Part shown: one piece after another, positions 18,182-27,600 of the stretch
Layout: every line of letters starts with the position of its first letter
Numbering within the stretch: position 1 is the stretch's first letter
Source: Leptolyngbya sp. FACHB-321
GTDB taxonomy: Bacteria > Cyanobacteriota > Cyanobacteriia > Leptolyngbyales > Leptolyngbyaceae
Direction of reading: 5' to 3'
DNA length: 64,000 nt
Assembly (NCBI RefSeq): GCF_014695975.1
Contig: NZ_JACJPI010000029.1
Span: forward strand, 1-64,000
Position numbers and translations under genes: made by a program
Notes under the pieces: model-generated
What the model saw: the letters and a program-made list of their open reading frames with translations, nothing else
Database searches by the model: none
What the model was told of the DNA's origin: nothing

Positions 18182-19123
18182 ATGAAAGCAATTGACTTGA
18201 GTGCCGTTGATCTCAATCTCCTCGTTGCCTTCGAGTCCCTGTATCGCTACCAAAGCGTGACGCTTGCGGCGCAGCGTATCCACATTGGACAACCGGCAAT
18301 GAGTGCAGCACTGAGGCGCTTGCGATCGCTCTTTGATGATGCATTATTTGTGCGGGTAGGGCGAGAAATGAAGCCGACCGCCAGAGCAGTGGCGATCGCT
18401 CCCCAGGTGCTGTCGGCTTTAGACACGATCCGAGCGACGTTAGCTGACTTGCAAACCTTTGATCCAGCCTCTTCACAGCAAACATTCACTGTCGCCACAT
18501 CAGATTATTTTGCCAGCATGGTTCTGCCAGCGTTGTTAGGTCTTCTAAGCCAGCAGGCGCCACAGGTTAATCTGCGGTTGCTGCCGGTGGAAAAGGAATC
18601 GCTGGTAGAGGCCATCGAAAAGGACACATTAGATGTGGCCGTGGGTACGTTTGCTAATTTACCGCCCTACATTCTTCAACAAACATTGCTGTCAGAGCAA
18701 TTTGTTGGCCTTGCCCGTCGTGGCCATCCGGCGCTGGAGGATGGGGTCATGAGCCTAGAGAATTTTGTCGGGTTTCCCCATGCGTTATTTACTGCACGGC
18801 GAGACGATACCGGGATCATCGACCAAGCCCTGGCAAAGCAGAAGTTAAACCGACGCATCGCCCTCACGGTTCCCTACTGGTTTGCCTTACCCTCGGCAAT
18901 CGCGTCTTCCGATTTGTTAGTAGCTATTCCCTCCTGCCTGGCGGCACAGGTGACTCAACATTACGCCCTCCAGGCTTTTGATCTTCCGCTTAACTTAGCG
19001 TCTTGGTCCATAACAATGGTGTGGAGTACACTCAACGACCAGAACCCGGAAAACCTTTGGCTGAGACAGACAATGCAACACGCTTGTCAAAGCCTTGTCG
19101 AAGCGCGAAAGACTAAAGCTTGA
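18182..19123 (+). CDS. LysR-family transcriptional regulator
   Basis: A protein of 313 residues. The N-terminal winged helix-turn-helix (LNLLVAFESLYRYQSVTLAA, then QPAMSAALRRLR) and a periplasmic-binding-like effector domain fit the NodD/SyrM-like subgroup of LysR proteins. It is divergent from the SMP-30/ABM pair and most likely regulates that pair in response to a small molecule. The start is well fixed by the HTH position. Confidence 0.93.
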   Translation: MKAIDLSAVDLNLLVAFESLYRYQSVTLAAQRIHIGQPAMSAALRRLRSLFDDALFVRVGREMKPTARAVAIAPQVLSALDTIRATLADLQTFDPASSQQTFTVATSDYFASMVLPALLGLLSQQAPQVNLRLLPVEKESLVEAIEKDTLDVAVGTFANLPPYILQQTLLSEQFVGLARRGHPALEDGVMSLENFVGFPHALFTARRDDTGIIDQALAKQKLNRRIALTVPYWFALPSAIASSDLLVAIPSCLAAQVTQHYALQAFDLPLNLASWSITMVWSTLNDQNPENLWLRQTMQHACQSLVEARKTKA

Positions 19124-19144
19124 GCTCATAAGCCCCTTGCCGCA

Positions 19145-19188
19145 GTGGTATACAACATTGGTGCTATGTCATCAATGTTGTATACCGC
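19145..19188. terminator. Long hairpin after the LysR gene
   Basis: Arms at 19145-19160 and 19173-19188 pair over 16 bases with one G-U-type mismatch and a 12-base loop. It begins 22 bases after the LysR stop. There is no T-run, so it may stop transcription inefficiently or act as an RNA-stabilising end. The following 300 bases to 19489 hold no gene. Confidence 0.5.
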
Positions 19189-19489
19189 TACGGAAGGAGA
19201 AGGTTAGCTCACAAACTTTAAGGCGTTATGTAGAGGTACCCTCACGGGTACTGCCAAAAGCCAGGAGCATTTGCGAAACTTTTAATAAGCTCAGTGGTTA
19301 AGCTTACTGTGATGCTGAACGTTCTCGATGTTGTTCACTAGAACCTTCAACTTACTAAACGCCTTCTTTATTTTTAACAGGGTAGCGACACTTAGGCGCT
19401 GTCAAAATAGCGGTTAGGATACCGCAGATGTAGCCCCTGTTTTAGTAATCATCTGCCCCTATCCCATTACATCTTTAGAGGATGTTTCA

Positions 19490-21202
19490 ATGCGGTTTAA
19501 GTCGATTCAGGTTAGTGGTTATCAAATCTTTGCTGTTACAGGCACGAATTCGGTTTCGTTTGCGATCGACTTTACCAAAGCTAAGACACAGGGGTTGCTA
19601 GGCTTTGCAGTTGAACGTCATGACCCCCAAGAAGATGAACAATATTTCCTCTATGGGTTTAAAGTTTTCAGATCTGTTGTTGCTGTACCGACTCCCGATC
19701 TTTCTATTTCAACCAGAGATCATCCAGTACAAAGCTTTGTTTATGATGACTTCACAGCAAAGCCTGAACGAACCTATACCTATTACTTCCATCCAATTAA
19801 GGGAAAGCCCAAAAAGCTGGATCGTTCTGCTGAGCCTATTCCAATCACCATTGAGACAGAATCTACATTCTCTAAGCTCGAACACGATATCTTCTTCAAT
19901 CGAGGTGTAGCCAGCAGCCAGGCATATCAACGGCGCTTTGGTAATCAAAGTCCAGAACAACTCAAAAAAGCAGGTGAGGCACAGAAAGCAAAAGAGGCCC
20001 TAAATTGGCTCAGTCGCGATCTTGATGATGCCATGCTACGTTTTATTGACCAGGCAGAAACAGGCGATACCTTACTAGGCTGTTTTTACGAGTTTCGATA
20101 TGAACCTGTTATTGAGGCTTTGAGGCGTGCCGCTGTAGAGCGAAAGGTTACCTTAAAACTCATTGTTGATGCTAAGGAAAATCAAACCTCTACTAAGAAG
20201 GCGTTTCCTAGAGAGGAGAATCTTCAGCAAATTAAACAGGCTGGTCTGAAGCTTGGCACCCAAGTGCTGTTACGGGAAGCTCGCAAGAACGAAATTCAGC
20301 ACAATAAATTCATGGTTCTATTGAAAGGGTCAAGTCAAGACCCTAGTGCTGTTTGGACGGGTTCCACCAATCTGTCTATCGGTGGCATTCACGGTCAAAC
20401 AAATGTTGGACACTGGATTCGTAAGGCTGATGTTGCTGCCAAATTCAAAGCCTACTGGGAGCTACTGGCTAATGATCCAGGTGCTCAAAGAGGCGATACT
20501 CCAGCCGAAACTCGCCGCAAGAATAACCAGTTACGGCAAGCTGTAGCAGCAATTGATGCTTCTCCTTCTGAGTGGCGAGATTTCCCAACAGGAGTCACAC
20601 CAATTTTCAGTCCACGATCCGGTTTGAAGATTTTAGAAATGTATGCGAACTTACTGGATGAAGCTGAGGGCTTGGCTTGCATTACTTTAGCGTTTGGTAT
20701 CAATAAGTTATTTAAGGAGCGATTGCTTGATAATACGCACCGTAATGCCCTGACGTTTTTCTTACTTGAACGAGAAGACAAACCCGATAAAGATAACCCA
20801 GACGCATTTATTCGCTTATCTGCTCAAAATAATACATACATGGCTTTTGGCTCATACTTAAAAGAGCCAATCCACCAATGGGCTAAAGAAACTAGCGCCA
20901 AGATACTGGGTCTCAATCAGCATGTCAGCTTCATCCATTCAAAATTCCTGTTAAAAGATCCACTGAGTGATGATCCAATTGTGGTTACGGGTTCAGCAAA
21001 TTTTTCGGCAGCTTCTACCAATGACAACGACGAAAATATGGTAGTGATCCGAGGCAATCAGCGGGTTGCGGATATTTATTTGACTGAATTCAATCGGCTA
21101 TTTTCTCATTACTATTTCCGCTCTGTCCAATCTCGACTTAATCAAAGCGATCGCCCCAAAACGCTCCTAGCCTTTTTCTTGAAGAGACCGATCAGTGGCT
21201 AG
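19490..21202 (+). CDS. Phospholipase D-like (HKD) protein
   Basis: A protein of 570 residues. The first 130 or so look like a beta-sandwich module. Two PLD-type half-sites follow: HNK at 271-273 followed by GSTNLS, and HSK at 483-485 with Asp490 (H-x-K-x4-D) followed by GSANFS. The first site lacks the Asp at the usual distance. Proteins with two such sites cut phosphodiester bonds in lipids or nucleic acids; the substrate is unknown. No signal peptide is present. The next gene on the same strand is a YukJ-like protein, so the two probably act together. An unrelated role as an injected toxin is a possibility given the CIS genes elsewhere in the window. Confidence 0.85.
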   Translation: MRFKSIQVSGYQIFAVTGTNSVSFAIDFTKAKTQGLLGFAVERHDPQEDEQYFLYGFKVFRSVVAVPTPDLSISTRDHPVQSFVYDDFTAKPERTYTYYFHPIKGKPKKLDRSAEPIPITIETESTFSKLEHDIFFNRGVASSQAYQRRFGNQSPEQLKKAGEAQKAKEALNWLSRDLDDAMLRFIDQAETGDTLLGCFYEFRYEPVIEALRRAAVERKVTLKLIVDAKENQTSTKKAFPREENLQQIKQAGLKLGTQVLLREARKNEIQHNKFMVLLKGSSQDPSAVWTGSTNLSIGGIHGQTNVGHWIRKADVAAKFKAYWELLANDPGAQRGDTPAETRRKNNQLRQAVAAIDASPSEWRDFPTGVTPIFSPRSGLKILEMYANLLDEAEGLACITLAFGINKLFKERLLDNTHRNALTFFLLEREDKPDKDNPDAFIRLSAQNNTYMAFGSYLKEPIHQWAKETSAKILGLNQHVSFIHSKFLLKDPLSDDPIVVTGSANFSAASTNDNDENMVVIRGNQRVADIYLTEFNRLFSHYYFRSVQSRLNQSDRPKTLLAFFLKRPISG

Positions 21203-21357
21203 ATAAGTATTCTACAGGAAGCCTTAAGCGTAAACGAGTAGAGGTGTTTATAGAAATGGCAGATGCACAAATGTTGAGTGTGTAGTGAAAGCAACAAGTC
21301 AATCAGCGTCTAGTGCAACGTTTCGTAATTTTGAAATTCTTACAAAGGAAGTCAAAC

Positions 21358-22641
21358 ATGGACATTTATCAGCAAATCTGGGATGCCGACCAAACTGGTA
21401 GTGGTGTTAAACCCATCCTTGATAGTCAAGATGGTGATTCAGGACAAGGCTACGTCAAGGTGGCAGCGGTAGCGACGGGTGAACGAGACTTTAAGGTACT
21501 GCCAGAGGTCCAAATTCCCGCGTCAAAAATGCGGACTTATGACCTTGTGCGGGCATTATTTGACAACTATGCCCTTGACGAAGCGGACCCTGAAGTTGAG
21601 ACACCTCAAGAGCGTGAGGAGGTGCACAACCTTTTGTCTGCAATTGTTGACTCGGCACCGATGCAAGTCGCTCGACGATATGTGGAAGAATCCACAAACA
21701 CCGTCGTTACAAGCGAACGTTGGTATTCGACGTTGCTAGAACTTTGGTTCCGGCGTTTCTCCCAAGGTGGCGATCCTGAATTGTCAGGGTTTGAACATGT
21801 CTTTGTCGGTGAGCAAGAGGGCGCAAAGGTACAAGGCTATCACTTTTGGTATAAATACTATCTGGATGATGGTCTTGCCTCCACTATAGACCGTCACCGT
21901 TTACCAGGCTTCAAAGATGACGGGATTATTTACCTGCGGGGTAAATATGGCAATGGTCAGGAGAACTTCCCTGAATCGGTCACTATTTCCTTTCAATGGG
22001 AGGCCCCAGATTATGAGCGTGGAGCCACTCGTCCTCTAACTAAACCAATAGGCGGTTTTTTTGTTGGCTGCAGCGTTGAAGGACTCATGGCGATCGGAGC
22101 AGTCCGGGCTCATATAGGCGCACGGGCACCAAAAGAAGCTGTCATCAATGGTGCTAGATACGACCTAAAAATGTTCCGAAGTGCCAACAATCAAAACATT
22201 CGGACTTTTTACCCTGTATATTTGGGACCAGCAGGAGACAATACAAATGCTTCCTCAGGAGGGACAACACGCCCAGATGTGGAACAGTCACCCGTTGCAA
22301 TTACTGTAGATAGCCCGGTAAGGATTATTGCAGCGCTGGTCAATCCTTTAGGAGACGATGAAGGGAAAGAGACGGTGACTTTGATTAACACTGGGTCAGC
22401 TAACGTTTCACTTGAGGGCTGGTTTCTGTTAGATGCGATGAACAACCGATATGTCTTATCAGACCAATCCAACGTCATGGCTCCTGCTGCTACAACCTCT
22501 ATCACCTTGCCTAAAAACTCAATTCAATTATCAAATAAAGGCGGTGAGATTCGTTTGCTAAACCGTGATGGACAAGTAGTGCATAGAGTGAGTTACACCA
22601 AAGGACAAGCTCAAGAGCAAGGGCGTACCCTTATTTTCTAG
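21358..22641 (+). CDS. YukJ-like (DUF2278) protein with C-terminal lamin-tail-like domain
   Basis: A protein of 427 residues. The N-terminal 290 residues resemble the YukJ/DUF2278 family in several positions (YFWYKYYLDDG-like stretch, AIGAVRAHIGARAP). The C-terminal 100 residues look like an LTD (lamin tail) beta-sandwich: ETVTLINTGSANVSLEGWFL, then ending in IRLLNRDGQVVHRVSYTKGQA. LTD domains are found in exported nucleases and surface proteins. I chose ATG 21358, after AAGGAAG, over a longer frame. It follows the PLD-like gene by 155 bases. The exact family of the N-terminal part is less sure than the LTD. Confidence 0.7.
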   Translation: MDIYQQIWDADQTGSGVKPILDSQDGDSGQGYVKVAAVATGERDFKVLPEVQIPASKMRTYDLVRALFDNYALDEADPEVETPQEREEVHNLLSAIVDSAPMQVARRYVEESTNTVVTSERWYSTLLELWFRRFSQGGDPELSGFEHVFVGEQEGAKVQGYHFWYKYYLDDGLASTIDRHRLPGFKDDGIIYLRGKYGNGQENFPESVTISFQWEAPDYERGATRPLTKPIGGFFVGCSVEGLMAIGAVRAHIGARAPKEAVINGARYDLKMFRSANNQNIRTFYPVYLGPAGDNTNASSGGTTRPDVEQSPVAITVDSPVRIIAALVNPLGDDEGKETVTLINTGSANVSLEGWFLLDAMNNRYVLSDQSNVMAPAATTSITLPKNSIQLSNKGGEIRLLNRDGQVVHRVSYTKGQAQEQGRTLIF

Positions 22642-22891
22642 AGGAAGTTAAGGAAGCTAGCCTCATGTTGATAGGGCGCAATGTCCAACTAAGGTTTCAT
22701 ACGGAAGCTGTCGAGGCGATAGAGGGTAGACAATGCCTAGCGCGCGAGCGCGCTAACCCTTGCGGGCACCAGACGGACTTACAGTTCTGCTTTACTTCAA
22801 CGCAATCTACCGCCGGTGACGCTTACCGTTAGCTTGCTAAGTTGTCAGTCGGAACGTTAACCGATCGATTCTCTGGGGGACGCCACTTTAA

Positions 22892-23083
22892 ATCGCTTTT
22901 CTGGCAACCAAAGCAGCACAAATTTCAGTCCATGCATGGGAAGCAGATGGCATCCTACTAGAGCGCTATGCTTACACAACAGGTGCCATAGAACCGCTGT
23001 CCAGACATTCCCACGCAGAGTATCAGTTTGGATTGAGTTTCAACTGTCAAGTTTCAATGTCGTATGCTCAAGCCTACTTGTGA
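22892..23083 (+). pseudogene. N-terminal fragment of an AraC-type regulator
   Basis: The frame reads ISVHAWEADGILLERYAY and then EPLSRHSHAEYQFGLS, which is the start of the cupin-like ligand-binding part of AraC-family regulators (with the H-x-H-x-E-Y-Q motif). The similarity ends about 30 codons later. No helix-turn-helix domain follows, so this is a remnant. Confidence 0.65.
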
Positions 23084-23731
23084 AGCTCGTGTTTATGCTG
23101 ACACCACTCTTCATAACCTGGGAGTGCAGACCCGCCGTCTACAACAGCCTCTGCAAGCGCATGTTAACGTTCCCGTCGCTTTGGGAGCAAAACCAACGTG
23201 AAGCCCAGAAGCAGTTCTAGGCTTCATTCACCCCCTTTGACCGCTTGGTGCAAGCATAGCCAGCCACCGCGCAACGGCTCACTTGACTCAAGCTCCTGCT
23301 GCGAAAGCGCCACTTGGACAGCATCCGGCTGCTGCCAGTTGTGCCTACAGGCGAAGAACGTCCAGCAGGCACAACGTTGAAACTGACGCTGGTGGTTGTA
23401 GACCAATGCTACCCAGACTGACCTAGCGTGTCGTGCTGGTGCCATGTGCTTGAGCATGATCAACCAGGGGCAGCTGCTTGGCTTGGGCTAAGGTCACGGC
23501 AAACTCATAAGCACACTGATAGCCTTTCTGGGTTGAGATTAAACGCCCTCCTTGATTAACAGCCAGCGCCTCTAGCTCTACGGCATAAAGTTCCATGCGC
23601 CCCTCAAGGCAGTAAAGCGAGTAGAACGACATACTTTGGCCCTAACCATAGACTCCACTAAACAATGAAAGCTTTAACCCAGTAAGGCTGTCTAGAAGCT
23701 TCCTGGCACTAACGCTTCCAATCTTAGAAAG

Positions 23732-23771
23732 CTTATATCATCTCTCTAGGTGAGGCTATAGATGATATAAG
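23732..23771. repeat. 12-bp inverted repeat
   Basis: The arms at 23732-23743 and 23760-23771 are perfect reverse complements with a 16-base loop. It lies just before the IS630-like fragment and could be a terminal repeat of a lost element or a hairpin. No element could be outlined around it. Confidence 0.6.
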
Positions 23772-23821
23772 GCAGCTATGGAATTCAAGCAAGCAGCCAT
23801 GGCAGGCGTTACAAAATAGTT

Positions 23822-23950
23822 AGCATCGAAACGGAAGCCGACCTGAAGCAACGGCTTAGAAGCCAAAAGATTACTTCTGTCAAAGAACGTATCCAACTGC
23901 TTTATCTGCTTAAAACTGGCAAGCGACTACGATTCAGCCCAGCGTCACCC
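23822..23950 (+). pseudogene. N-terminal fragment of an IS630-like transposase
   Basis: The frame reads SIETEADLKQRLRSQKITSV and KERIQLLYLLKTGK. This matches the start of IS630-type transposases, just before their helix-turn-helix. The following codons lose the pattern and the catalytic domain is absent. Confidence 0.6.
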
Positions 23951-24664
23951 TGCTTTCGCCCTGACGCAGGCTGCCCCAATCTGGATCGGTGCTGGCAGAA
24001 GTTCGACAGTCTGACCCGAGCGCGAGCGCTTCCTGCAAGCTTCCAGCGCAGCAGCATGAGCAAGGCGGTTAGGACACTGCTTAACATCTAGACGTTATAA
24101 CAGCACATTCACTCGTGCGTACTGTGTGCTGCCGTAGCCTGTTAGTGCCAGTGGTTGGTGTTTATGTTCTTCTGTCCCTTTAAACGCTACTCAGCCGAGG
24201 CATCATAGACGGCTGAGTCTTCGTACACTAACTGCTCACCGTCTAACCCGAACTGCACCTCGATAATATGCGGCGTTTCCCCGTCCAAAAGTACAGCTTG
24301 TTGGCTCTATAGTTCACTACAACGGTTCGTAGTAAACCGTTTGACCCAATTTGCAGAGTTTTGCAGGTTTTTTGTTGTGAATGGCGGTATGCTAGCCGCT
24401 TTCTAGTACCACATTAGCTAAGGCAAGGCTATATACTCTGTAGGCGACGCTTTTAGCAGCTTTGCTGACTTTACACTGACAGGAGCCAAAATCGCCCCAG
24501 AGAGGCTGTTTTCGCTTGCTATGGCGGCTTTGCTTACTTTTGTTTGCTCGCGCATGTTTTGGCACAAAAAATTAGGGTGAAGAACTGGAGTGTTCCTCGC
24601 CCTTGGGGTGGCGTTAGGGGTTTGCAGAGGGAGGAAGAGTTGGCTTCCGTCCTCCAAGTCTTCT

Positions 24665-27600
24665 TCAGTATCGTCCGTTACCGTTGCGTTCTACGGCTTT
24701 AGTTTTGGTCGCTTGCACTCGCTGGTAGGCGTTGACCGTCACCTCCGTGACATAAGCAGTGGCAGCCTCAAACCCTTGTTCCTGGAACAGTCGTTGGGTG
24801 ACAGGCGACTTGGTGAGTACCTGTAAGCGCTTTGTCGCTTCGGCTAAATCAGGTGTTTCCCGATAAATGGACGTAGCGATCGCCTGGTCAACTTGCTCCG
24901 GTGTGGGTGTACAACCAGCCGCGTCAAACACTTCACCAATGCGTGCCTGAGCTTCCTTGTACTGTGCCTCTAGTGGTTTGAGAGCCTGTTGAACGGTCGG
25001 TGCTGCTGAGGCGGCGACGGCCGTTGTGGTTGGCTCTGATCCTCGAAGTCTACTAGGAGTCGGTAGCACTTTGGCAGGCTTTGCTGTCTGAGTCTCTGTG
25101 GTAGCGGCAGCCTTTGTGGAACTGAAGGAAACCTGATCAACGTGCGGCTGGCTTCGCGTGGTTTCTACGACTGCGGTAACCTTTGTCAATACGTTTTTAT
25201 TGACACCGGGTTCGCTGGTGACTTGCCCGACTTCGGCGCCTATTTGCCTCAGAGTGCGGAGCCAACTGTCGACGTTATGCTTTGACCAGACTTCAGGCAC
25301 TTGCACGGTCTCAGGTTTGAGTACCAGAGTGGCTGTTTTTGTCACCCCAGGGACGACGCTAACTGAGCTGCGGCGATTTTGATTGAAAATTTTGCCATAC
25401 TGTTTTTCTTGTTCGGTTACAAGGGTGTACGATTCTTTATCGAGCTTTCCTAGCTTTTCACCGTCCCAACTGGCAATGTAGCCTATAGCCTTACTGCCGT
25501 ACCCTTCACTGATTAACCTGATGTCGTGCCGCTCTGCTTCTTCAGTGGGTTTCAAGGGTGATCCGTCCACGGGCTTGACCGTGAGGCTAAGACCGCTCTC
25601 TGTTGTAGCAATCAGGGTATCTGTTTGCGTCTCCAGGGTACCTTTTGCTAACAGTCCTACGGGGTACTGAAAGTCTTTCTGATTGCCTTTGCCCATAGAG
25701 GAGCTCAGGGTGCCGACCAGCTTCCACCCGTCGTCTGTTTGGGCTTGCAGGATCATTTTGCCGTAATGGGGGTCTTGTGCTTTCCCTGACACGTCCGGGT
25801 TAACAGGCTCGGTGCCAATGGCAATGCGTAGCGTCGGTTCCTGTGTCCAGTCAACGCCTTCCCAGTCTTCGTATTGCAACCCAATCACGGTTGCTTGCGT
25901 GAACTGGAACGTTTCAGCTTGTCGGCTCACAACGTCTGGGAAGGCAGCTAGAGCAAAGCCTTGCCCCTGGTTCGACCATGCTAGCCGTGCCCAATACTCC
26001 CGGTCTTCTGGTGGTACGGTCGCTGCCCACTCCTGACGAGCAGCGTTTGCTGCCTGTCTCAGTGCCTTGGCTTCAGTTTTGTCCCCGGCATGAGTGAATT
26101 GACCCTGTACTGTTTCCGGTTGTCGCTCAGTCAAGCTGCCTGTTTCGTGCTTCAACCGAGCAAAAACAGCCTTTGGCAGCCCTTCTGGTGCTTTCGCATG
26201 GTCTTTCTGGAGCTGGTAAAGCACACTAGGGTTAGCACGTTTTAGTACTGCTTCTGCTAGTTTTTCAGCACTGATGTTGCAGAGTGTGCCAACAGCACCC
26301 AGGCTTTTTCCATTCACAGACACCATGACCGCATAGTCATGGCTACCGCGGTTGCCTTGCTTAGTGTCCTGAGTTTGCCAGGCTTTGCCCTGAGTAATTT
26401 TCGTCCTGTCGTTATCGACAACGTTGATTTCTAGCGGTTCGCCTGTTCGTACTGCGTCCCAAAGCGGCGACGTGCCTTCGGGGTCAAAGCGCGTCAGGTT
26501 AGTGATATGAATGGCACCGTCTTTGGTCTGAAGTTGAAGTGTTGGTCCTTCTTCAGTCTGCGCTTTTTGCTCCAGTGCCGTCGCTCTGGCATTGGCGCTT
26601 TTATATGCCTGAATTTGTGTCTGTATAGCTTCTAGGTCTTTTGAAGATCGAGGCGATGTGACGAGAAACGCATCATAGGCTTTCGCTTCCTGGTAGTCTA
26701 ACGGGTCAGCACTAAAGGCTTTGTTAGTCAGGGCAACCAGACGCCCGATGGCGTCCTGAGTGTTGTTGGCTAAGGGCTTTGGTGTGGCGATCGTGTTTTC
26801 ACCAAACTTCTGTCTTTGCGTCAAGTAAACGTTTTTGTCTTTGCGATGGTTTACCCACGCCACGTCTTTGTAAACAGCAGCACGGGAGAACTCTAGCCAG
26901 TCCTGGTTCACTGTGCGGGCTGACTTGGGTGTGTCAACACCACGTTGCAGGTTAATTGCATTCAGCCCTTCTACTTGAAACAAGAAGCGTTCGACCTTTG
27001 CTAGCTGAGCGTTGACTTGTTCCAGCCGCTCTACTGGGTTAGCAGCAGTAGGAGCGGTGGCACCCTGAGCAAGGTCTTGCAGTTCTGCCACAAAATCGTA
27101 CCCATCTTTAGTGGGCTGTGGGGCAACAAGCGGGTTTTGGCTTTGAGGATCACTTACGCGTTTGTACAACTTGCTGATCCCTGTTTTGGCTTCACTCAAG
27201 TACGCCGCTTTTTGGTCGTTAGATAGTGCTTTTAGCTCTGTCCGTAGCGCTTCCAGTCGCATACCGACGTTGGCTATGAGTCCAGTAGGGTTGTCAGCGG
27301 CGTCCAACGCTGCACTCTCTTTGGTCGTAAACCGTGCTGCCATTGCCTGGTCTTCTGGTGACAACTTCGCTAGGCTGGGGTCATAGGCATTACGTGGAAT
27401 TTTCTTTTCTTTCTCCGTCTGGACAGGTCGATGCTCTGGCAGGTTGAGTTGTGTAATTTCAGTGTGGAGTGCCTTAAAACCGTGGAGACCGTCGTAGTAA
27501 CCTAACTGTAGGGGTTGCTCTGGGTCAATACCAGCGTCCGGGTGGACGTAGACCTGGTTAAGTCTGTCTCGTTCGGTATTTGGCTCTGGCAGTTCAGCAA

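Larger units (their letters stand above)
22642..24664. other. Gene graveyard with several fragments
   Basis: About 2 kb with no intact gene. It holds an AraC-like fragment, an IS630-like fragment, a hairpin, and short frames that look like decayed protein coding (for example a plus-strand stretch near 23070-23200 and minus-strand stretches near 23423-23632 and 24200-24300). It marks the boundary between the chromosome-like genes on the left and the minus-strand block on the right. Confidence 0.6.

Noticed and set aside
23423-23632. Minus-strand frame of 69 residues in the graveyard
   Set aside because: Protein-like in places but without recognisable motif or neighbours; left as part of the degenerate region.
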